Assembly (NCBI GenBank): GCA_903934745.1
Contig: CAIZOZ010000267.1
Coordinates: 1-11,295 of the forward strand
Source: an uncultured cyanobacterium
GTDB taxonomy: Bacteria > Cyanobacteriota > Cyanobacteriia > PCC-6307 > Cyanobiaceae
Direction of reading: 5' to 3'
DNA: 11,295 bases
Part shown: positions 6,000 to 11,295 of the stretch, piece after piece
Layout: each line of letters opens with the position of its first letter
How positions within the stretch are numbered: the stretch's first letter is position 1
Notes under the pieces: model-generated
The model's input: only the letters and a program-made list of their open reading frames with translations
The model's database searches: none
Told to the model about the DNA's origin: nothing
Program-made: the position numbers and the translations under genes

Positions 6000-7070
6000 A
6001 TGACGACGACGGTCTCCTCCGCAACGCCGGTGACCAGCACCAGCCTGGCCTTTCCCGCCATCCGCCGCGGCTCCCTCACCACCTTGCAGGTGAACCTGGG
6101 CTACCGCTGCAACCAGAGCTGCAGCCACTGTCATGTGGGGGCGGGGCCAAGCCGGACCGAAATGATGGAGCAGGCAACCCTGGAGCTGATCCCCCGGGTG
6201 TTGCTGGCCAGGGGAATCAGCTGCCTCGACATCACCGGCGGTGCGCCGGAACTCCATCCCGGCTTTCGTGACCTGGTGCGGGCCGGGCGCCAGGCCGGGG
6301 CCGCGGTGATCGATCGCTGCAACCTCACGATTCTGAGCGAGCCCGGCCAGGAGGATTTGGGTTCCTTTTTGGCCCAGGAGCGAGTCACGGTGGTGGCCTC
6401 CCTGCCCTGTTATCTGCAGGACAATGTCGATCGCCAGCGCGGCGATGGGGTCTTTGAGCGCAGCCTGGCGGGCTTGCGCCAGCTCAATGCCCTCGGCTAT
6501 GGACAGGCGGATTCCGGCCTCGAGCTCTATCTGGTGTTCAATCCCCAGGGACCCGTCCTGCCTCCGCCCCAGGCGCCGCTTGAAGCCGAATACCGGCGGG
6601 TGCTGGCCCAGGACCACGGCCTGGTGTTCACCGGCCTGTATGCCCTGGCCAACATGCCGATTCGCCGGTTTGAGGCCGTGCTACGCGCCAGCGGTGAGTT
6701 GGAGGCCTATCAAACCTTGCTGCGACGCCAGCATCGAGCGGCCAATCTCGAGGCTGTGATGTGTCGCCACTTGATCAGCGTCGACTGGCAGGGCCGGTTG
6801 CATGATTGTGACTTCAATCAGATGTTGGATTTCGGGCTGAGCCGGGAGGGCCTCGGCGCCAGTACCAGCAGCGAGGGTTCTGGGGGAGGAACGCCGGCCC
6901 ACCTGCGTGACTTGCTGGATCTGGATCCGGCTGGGGCCGCCGTGCGGGTTGCGGACCATTGCTGGGGCTGTACAGCCGGCAGCGGTTCGAGCTGTGGCGG
7001 CGCGCTCGACGGACAGGCTGAGGATTCAGGCGGGAAGTTGCCGAGCATGCGACAACCGATCGGCCACTGA
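6000..7070 (+). CDS. arsS: Arsenosugar biosynthesis radical SAM protein ArsS
   Basis: This 356-residue radical SAM protein has the cluster motif C37-x3-C41-x2-C44 (GYRCNQSCSHCHVG), which ligates a 4Fe-4S cluster and SAM, followed by DITGGAPELHPGF (77-89). The C-terminal half carries more conserved cysteines: MCRHLISVDWQGRLHDCDFNQM (C255, C270) and CWGCTAGSGSSC (C321, C324, C332), typical of the DUF3641 domain of ArsS. Known ArsS proteins join the 5'-deoxyadenosyl group to dimethylarsenic to form the precursor of arsenosugars. The usual partner, the methyltransferase ArsM, is not in the window. A Gly/Ser-rich stretch (about 283-299) before HLRDLLDLDP looks like a lineage-specific loop. The ATG at 6000 leaves a reasonable N-terminus but lacks a clear Shine-Dalgarno. 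Confidence 0.94.
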   Translation: MTTTVSSATPVTSTSLAFPAIRRGSLTTLQVNLGYRCNQSCSHCHVGAGPSRTEMMEQATLELIPRVLLARGISCLDITGGAPELHPGFRDLVRAGRQAGAAVIDRCNLTILSEPGQEDLGSFLAQERVTVVASLPCYLQDNVDRQRGDGVFERSLAGLRQLNALGYGQADSGLELYLVFNPQGPVLPPPQAPLEAEYRRVLAQDHGLVFTGLYALANMPIRRFEAVLRASGELEAYQTLLRRQHRAANLEAVMCRHLISVDWQGRLHDCDFNQMLDFGLSREGLGASTSSEGSGGGTPAHLRDLLDLDPAGAAVRVADHCWGCTAGSGSSCGGALDGQAEDSGGKLPSMRQPIGH

Positions 7071-7268
7071 TCGTTGTCAAGCAGACGGCCCACTCTGAGT
7101 GCCGTTGATCCGCAGGCTGCGAACCGCCATCGGTATTCATGGTTGCTTTGTCGGCATCAGCTGACAGAAGCGACCCTGGCGCCCCAGACCGTGTCGAGTG
7201 AAGCTGACCCCGGGTCGAGGCCCAGCCGGCCTGGCCCAGGGGCTCTCTCCCGATCGCGAGCCGAAACC

Positions 7269-9728
7269 ATGGTGTTCTCCTCCTCTTCCACTGCGGCCGA
7301 CCGGCCGGCTGGATCGAGCATCGAGCTGGAGTCCCAGGCGGAGCCGCTGACAGAGCAGGAGCTGCTGCGGCTTCATGCCTGGTGGCGTGCCGCCAATTAC
7401 CTGGCGGTGGGAATGATCTACCTGCGTGGCAATCCCTTGCTACGGGAACCACTGAGGCCGGAGCACATCAAGGCCAGGCTGCTCGGACACTGGGGCTCCA
7501 GTCCAGGCCAGGCTTTCATCTGGGCCCATGCCAACCGGGTGATCGCTCAGCAGGCGCTGGAGATGATTTATCTCTCCGGCCCTGGCCATGGCGCCCCGGG
7601 GGTGCTGGCTCCCACCTACCTCGATGGCAGCTACAGCGAGTTCTACCCCGATAAGTCCCAGGACCTGGAGGGGATGGGGCGCTTCTTCAAACAGTTTTCC
7701 TTTCCTGGCCACATCGGCAGCCACTGCACCCCGGAAACACCGGGTTCGATCCACGAGGGCGGTGAGCTGGGTTATGTGCTCTCCCATGCCTGTGGCGCCG
7801 TGTTCGACAACCCGAACCTGATCGCTTTGGCCTGTGTGGGGGACGGCGAAGCCGAGACGGGCCCCCTGGCCACCTCCTGGCACATCAACAAGTTTCTGAA
7901 CCCGATCGGCGATGGAGCGGTGCTGCCGGTGCTGCACCTGAATGGCTACAAAATCGCCAATCCCACCCTGCTGGCCCGCATTCCCCGCGAGGAACTGGCC
8001 AATCTGATGCGCGGCTACGGCTGGGAGCCGCTGTTCGTTGAAGGCCATGAACCGATGGCGATGCACCGGGCGATGGCGGCCGCCATGGATGGAGCCATCG
8101 GCCGCATCCGCTCGATCCAGGCCGAATGCCGTGCCAGTGGCGTGGCCCGCCGGCCCGCCTGGCCGATGATCGTGCTGCGTTCACCCAAGGGTTGGACCGG
8201 TCCAACCGAACTCCACGGCCACAAGCTGGAGGGTTCCTGGCGTTCGCACCAGGTGCCACTGCCGGCGCCAGCCACCCACCCTGAGCAGCTACAGATGCTG
8301 GAACAGTGGCTGCGCAGCTACCGGCCTGAGGAGCTGTTCGATCAGAACGGCACGCTGGTGCCAGAGCTGCAGGCCCTGGCTCCCCAGGGAACTCGGCGGA
8401 TGGGCTCGAATCCCCATGCCAATGGCGGCCTGTTGCGTCGCAAGCTGAAGTTGCCGCCGGTGGAGGCCTATGCCGTGATCCTGGAGCGGCCGGGCGCCGG
8501 CGAGGCGGAGAACACTGCGCCGCTTGGAGCTCTGTTGCGGGATGCGATCGATCGCAACCCCAACTCGCTGCGGGTGTTCGGACCCGATGAAACGGCTTCC
8601 AATCGCTTGCAGGCGATCTACGAGCGCAGCCGCAAGGTGTGGATGGAGGAGCTGTTGCCGGAGGATGCCGACGGCGGCCAGCTGTCCCGGGAGGGGCGCG
8701 TGGTGGAGATGCTGTCGGAGCACACCCTGGTGGGAATGATGGAGGGCTATCTGCTCACCGGTCGCTATGGCTTCTTCCACACCTACGAGGCCTTCGCCCA
8801 TGTGATTGCCTCGATGTTCAACCAGCACGCCAAGTGGTTGGAAAGCTGCCTGCACCACGCTCCCTGGCGCGCTTCGATCGGTGCCTGGAACTGCCTGATC
8901 TCCTCCACGGTCTGGCGCCAGGATCACAACGGCTTCACCCACCAGGATCCTGGCTTCATCGATCTGGCCGGCAACAAGAGCGGCGAGGTGGTGCGCGTTT
9001 ATCTGCCAGCTGATGCCAATGCCCTGCTGGCGGTGGCCGAGGAGGCGCTGGTGGAAACCAACGTCTGCAACATCATTGTTTCTGATAAGCAGAAGCATCT
9101 GCAGTACCTCACGCTGGAGCAGGCCCGCCAGCATGTGGCCAAGGGTATCGGCCTCTGGAGCTGGGCCAGCAACGACCACCACGGCAGCGAAGCCGATGAG
9201 CCGGATGTGGTGATGGCCTGTGCCGGTGATATCCCCACCAAGGAAACCCTGGCCGCGGTCGAGATCCTGCGCCGTGAGATTCCCAGCCTGCGCATCCGCG
9301 TGCTCAATGTGGTGAAGCTGTTCGCCCTCACCGAGCCCAAGGAGCATCCCCATGGGCTCAGCGATCGCGACTTCGACACCCTGTTCACCGTGGATCGGCC
9401 GGTGATCTTTAACTTTCACGGCTATCCCTGGTTGATCCATCGCCTCACCTATCGCCGTACCAACCACGCCAACTTTCACGTGCGCGGCTACAAGGAAAAA
9501 GGCAACATCAACACGCCACTGGAGCTGGCGATGAACAACCAGATTGATCGCTTCAATCTCGTTATCGACGTGATTGATCGTGTGCAGCGCCTCGGCTCTA
9601 AGGCGGCCCATGTCAAAGAACGGATGAAAGAGGCGATCCTGTTTCACCGTGCCTACGCCCATACCCATGGCACTGATTCACCTGAGGTCACCGAGTGGCG
9701 TTGGAGCCTGCCGGCGGGCGAGGACTGA
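7269..9728 (+). CDS. xfp: Xylulose-5-phosphate/fructose-6-phosphate phosphoketolase
   Basis: This thiamine-diphosphate enzyme splits xylulose 5-phosphate (or fructose 6-phosphate) with phosphate, giving acetyl phosphate plus glyceraldehyde 3-phosphate (or erythrose 4-phosphate). From ATG 7269 it has 819 residues, near the family size of about 800. Motifs: YLSGPGHGAPGVLAPTYLDG (101-120), PGSIHEGGELGYVLSHA (158-174), the ThDP/Mg signature GDGEAETGPLATSW (191-204) and HLNGYKIANPT (223-233). The C-terminal half has SSTVWRQDHNGFTHQDPGF and YLPADANALLAV, so all three XFP domains are present and intact. The frame is open upstream to a TTG at 7074, adding 65 Ser/Arg/Pro-rich residues not expected in the family, so I use the ATG. 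Its stop overlaps the ackA start (TGATG), coupling the two steps of a phosphoketolase-to-acetate route. Confidence 0.96.
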   Translation: MVFSSSSTAADRPAGSSIELESQAEPLTEQELLRLHAWWRAANYLAVGMIYLRGNPLLREPLRPEHIKARLLGHWGSSPGQAFIWAHANRVIAQQALEMIYLSGPGHGAPGVLAPTYLDGSYSEFYPDKSQDLEGMGRFFKQFSFPGHIGSHCTPETPGSIHEGGELGYVLSHACGAVFDNPNLIALACVGDGEAETGPLATSWHINKFLNPIGDGAVLPVLHLNGYKIANPTLLARIPREELANLMRGYGWEPLFVEGHEPMAMHRAMAAAMDGAIGRIRSIQAECRASGVARRPAWPMIVLRSPKGWTGPTELHGHKLEGSWRSHQVPLPAPATHPEQLQMLEQWLRSYRPEELFDQNGTLVPELQALAPQGTRRMGSNPHANGGLLRRKLKLPPVEAYAVILERPGAGEAENTAPLGALLRDAIDRNPNSLRVFGPDETASNRLQAIYERSRKVWMEELLPEDADGGQLSREGRVVEMLSEHTLVGMMEGYLLTGRYGFFHTYEAFAHVIASMFNQHAKWLESCLHHAPWRASIGAWNCLISSTVWRQDHNGFTHQDPGFIDLAGNKSGEVVRVYLPADANALLAVAEEALVETNVCNIIVSDKQKHLQYLTLEQARQHVAKGIGLWSWASNDHHGSEADEPDVVMACAGDIPTKETLAAVEILRREIPSLRIRVLNVVKLFALTEPKEHPHGLSDRDFDTLFTVDRPVIFNFHGYPWLIHRLTYRRTNHANFHVRGYKEKGNINTPLELAMNNQIDRFNLVIDVIDRVQRLGSKAAHVKERMKEAILFHRAYAHTHGTDSPEVTEWRWSLPAGED
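9361..9368. repeat. HIP1 octamer
   Basis: A second exact GCGATCGC, inside the phosphoketolase gene. A near copy with a GATC insertion (GCGATCGATCGC) occurs near 8545. Confidence 0.7.
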
Positions 9729-10855
9729 TGTCGATCGATCTGGCAGGCAGCCGGGATGGGGCGTCAAGGCCGGTGCTGGTGCTCAATGCCGGCAGCTCCA
9801 GCCTCAAACTGGCGGTGATCAGTGCTGCTGGCGCTGTCCTGCTCAGAGCACAGCGCGACTGGTCCGAGACCCGCACGCAGGAGCATGGCCTGGAGCGGCT
9901 GCTGCAGGCCTGGCTGCCCCGGGCCCTGGCGCCCTGGCTGGTGGCCGGGAGTCTGGAGCTGCGCCTGGCCGGCCATCGGGTGGTGCATGGCGGTTTGCGT
10001 TTCACCGAGGCCACGCCTATTGATGCTGCGGTGCTGGCGGCGATCGAGGCGCTGGTGCCCTTGGCGCCGTTGCACAACGCCGTGGCCCTAAGGCTGATGC
10101 GCTGGCTGCAGGACTGGCAGCCAGCCCTGCCCCAGTGGGCCTGTTTCGACACGGCTTTTCACGCCAGCCTCAGGGCCGAGGAGTACACCTACGCCATCCC
10201 GGCCAGCTGGCGCCGCCAGGGTCTGCGCCGCTTCGGTTTCCATGGCCTCAACCATCAGCACGTCTCTGAGCTGGTGCAGCGCCGCTGGAGCGAGGCCGGC
10301 CGCCCCGCTTCACCAAGGCTGATCAGCGCCCATCTGGGCGCCGGCTGCTCCCTCTGCGCCATTGCTGCAGGCCGCAGCGTGGCCACCACCATGGGCTTCA
10401 CACCGATGGAGGGCCTGGTGATGGCCAGCCGCTGTGGCTCGATCGATCCTGGGCTGCTGCTGCATCAGCTGCGGCAAGGGCTGAGCCCGGCCGATCTGGA
10501 TCGGGCCCTCAATCATGAGGCTGGCCTGCTCGGCCTTTCCGGGCGCACGGCCGATATGCGCGAGTTGCGGCAGCTGAGCGCCGGCGGGGACGGCGAGCGC
10601 GCTGATCCGGACGCCAGCCTGGCAATTGCCGTCTTCCGGCAGCGGTTGGTTCAGGGGATCGGCGCCATGGCCGCCAGCCTGCAGGGAGTGGATGTGGTGG
10701 CGCTCACTGGCGGCATCGGCGAACACGATGCTGAGCTGCGCGCCGAGCTGACGGCTGCCCTGGCCTGGCTGCCCCCCTTTGAATTGCTGGTGGTGCCCGC
10801 CGATGAGGAGGGGATGGTGGCGCGCAGCTGTCTGGCGGCTCTGGCCGCAGGCTGA
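9728..10855 (+). CDS. ackA: Acetate kinase
   Basis: The enzyme transfers phosphate between acetyl phosphate and ADP, giving acetate and ATP, directly using the product of the upstream phosphoketolase. From ATG 9728 it has 375 residues, somewhat short for the family (about 395-410). The residues known to matter in AckA are all identifiable: N20 in VLNAGSSSLK, R84 in HRVVHGG, H116 in APLHN, D141 in FDTAFH, H172 in GFHGLNH, R235 in MASRCGSIDP and E332 in GGIGEH. Some are variants of the consensus, such as SRCGSIDP for TRSGDIDP and HLGAGCSL for HLGNGASL. The shortening is largely after E332, where a loop before the last strand is missing. The start overlaps the phosphoketolase stop by one base and has GAGG a few bases upstream. 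A longer frame from 9695 is read inside the upstream gene and is rejected. Confidence 0.95.
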   Translation: MSIDLAGSRDGASRPVLVLNAGSSSLKLAVISAAGAVLLRAQRDWSETRTQEHGLERLLQAWLPRALAPWLVAGSLELRLAGHRVVHGGLRFTEATPIDAAVLAAIEALVPLAPLHNAVALRLMRWLQDWQPALPQWACFDTAFHASLRAEEYTYAIPASWRRQGLRRFGFHGLNHQHVSELVQRRWSEAGRPASPRLISAHLGAGCSLCAIAAGRSVATTMGFTPMEGLVMASRCGSIDPGLLLHQLRQGLSPADLDRALNHEAGLLGLSGRTADMRELRQLSAGGDGERADPDASLAIAVFRQRLVQGIGAMAASLQGVDVVALTGGIGEHDAELRAELTAALAWLPPFELLVVPADEEGMVARSCLAALAAG

Positions 10856-10873
10856 AACCGGCTCGCGCTAAAC

Positions 10874-10888
10874 CTCGCCCCTGGCGAG
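10874..10888. terminator. Hairpin between convergent ackA and glutamine synthetase-like genes
   Basis: CTCGCC-cct-GGCGAG is a perfect 6-bp stem with a 3-base loop in the 37-base gap between two convergent stop codons (10855 and 10893). The position suits a bidirectional terminator. There is no T-run on either side, so efficiency is doubtful. Confidence 0.45.
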
Positions 10889-10892
10889 TTGA

Positions 10893-11295
10893 TCAGCCCG
10901 AACGCCTGGCCGCCAGGCTTTCGTAAGCCTGAGCGAAGGATTCGCCCAGGCTGTCTCGCAGCACCTGATCCTGGCGAAAGGCCTCGAGGGCCTCCTCCAG
11001 GCTGGCGGGCAGGGGCCGGGCTGTGCCGGCGGCCGGGGGATCGGTGTAGGTGTTGGCGTCGCTGCGGGGGCCGGGCTCCAGGCCGCGCTCGATGCCATCG
11101 AGACCAGCCGCCAGCACCGCTGCCTGCAGCAGGTAGGGGTTGGCGGCGCCGTCGGCGAGCCGTAGTTCGAGCCGTTGATCATCTGGGATGCGCACCATGT
11201 GGGTGCGGTTGTTGCCGCCGTAGCTGATCCAGGCCGGCGACCAGGTGGCACCCGACGTGGTGTCGGCGCGGGCCAGGCGGCGGTAGCTGGCGGGC
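10893..11295 (-). CDS. Glutamine synthetase-family protein (GlnT-like), C-terminal part only
   Basis: The minus frame is open from the right edge to TGA at 10893, giving 134 codons. It begins within ASYRRLARADTTSGATWSPA and continues WISYGGNNRTHMVRIP and RLELRLADGAANPYLLQAAV. This is the C-terminal catalytic domain of glutamine synthetases: NNRTHMVRIP carries the substrate-binding arginine and the ELRLADGAANPYL box follows. The spacing and wording fit the GlnT/GSI-like branch (rhizobial GlnT, about 430-460 residues) rather than the GSIII class of glnN. The tail ends in an ordinary acidic helix (LPASLEEALEAFRQDQVLRD). Some members of this branch ligate glutamate to amines other than ammonia, so the substrate is open. 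The N-terminal two thirds lie outside the window. Confidence 0.88.
   Translation of the reverse strand, partial: PASYRRLARADTTSGATWSPAWISYGGNNRTHMVRIPDDQRLELRLADGAANPYLLQAAVLAAGLDGIERGLEPGPRSDANTYTDPPAAGTARPLPASLEEALEAFRQDQVLRDSLGESFAQAYESLAARRSG

Noticed and set aside
8289..9668. A 459-codon minus-strand open frame inside the phosphoketolase gene
   Set aside because: It is antisense to a fully recognisable enzyme and shows no family motif.

Overview
The window reads as chromosomal DNA from a GC-rich cyanobacterium of the Synechococcus/Cyanobium type. The evidence is a type III glutamine synthetase (GlnN), an ArsS-type arsenosugar radical SAM enzyme, a phosphoketolase-acetate kinase pair, a PIN toxin of the Sll0205-like kind, and two exact copies of the cyanobacterial HIP1 octamer GCGATCGC. 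The taxonomic call is inference from gene content; there is no rRNA or other marker here. I see no rRNA, tRNA, CRISPR array or intact insertion sequence.

Left part (1-1786): a cluster of small toxin-antitoxin (TA)-like genes. A ribbon-helix-helix antitoxin-like gene runs off the left edge (minus). Next comes a Phd/YefM antitoxin with an overlapping VapC/PIN toxin (minus). Divergent from that pair is a MNT nucleotidyltransferase overlapping a HEPN protein by ATGA (plus). Short perfect inverted repeats lie at the places where autoregulatory operators would be expected (258-271, 936-948, 937-965, 965-977). A 424-base gap (1787-2210) follows, with no gene I can support and only a faint hint of a decayed transposase.

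Middle part (2211-5897, all minus): a flavodoxin-like NADPH-dependent FMN reductase, an unrecognised protein, a four-helix membrane protein and glnN, in transcription order. Spacing is tight except before glnN.

Right part (6000-10855, all plus): arsS, then a xylulose-5-phosphate/fructose-6-phosphate phosphoketolase whose stop overlaps the acetate kinase start (TGATG). Together these two convert sugar phosphates to acetyl phosphate and then to acetate plus ATP. At the right edge (10893-11295, minus) is the C-terminal third of a second glutamine synthetase-family protein of the GlnT type, converging on ackA across a small hairpin. The window therefore carries two glutamine synthetase-family genes of different classes, about 6.5 kb apart.

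Nothing here is a clearly new system. The most unusual material is the back-to-back TA cluster with its palindromes, the unrecognised gene at 4928-5416, and the gap at 1787-2210.
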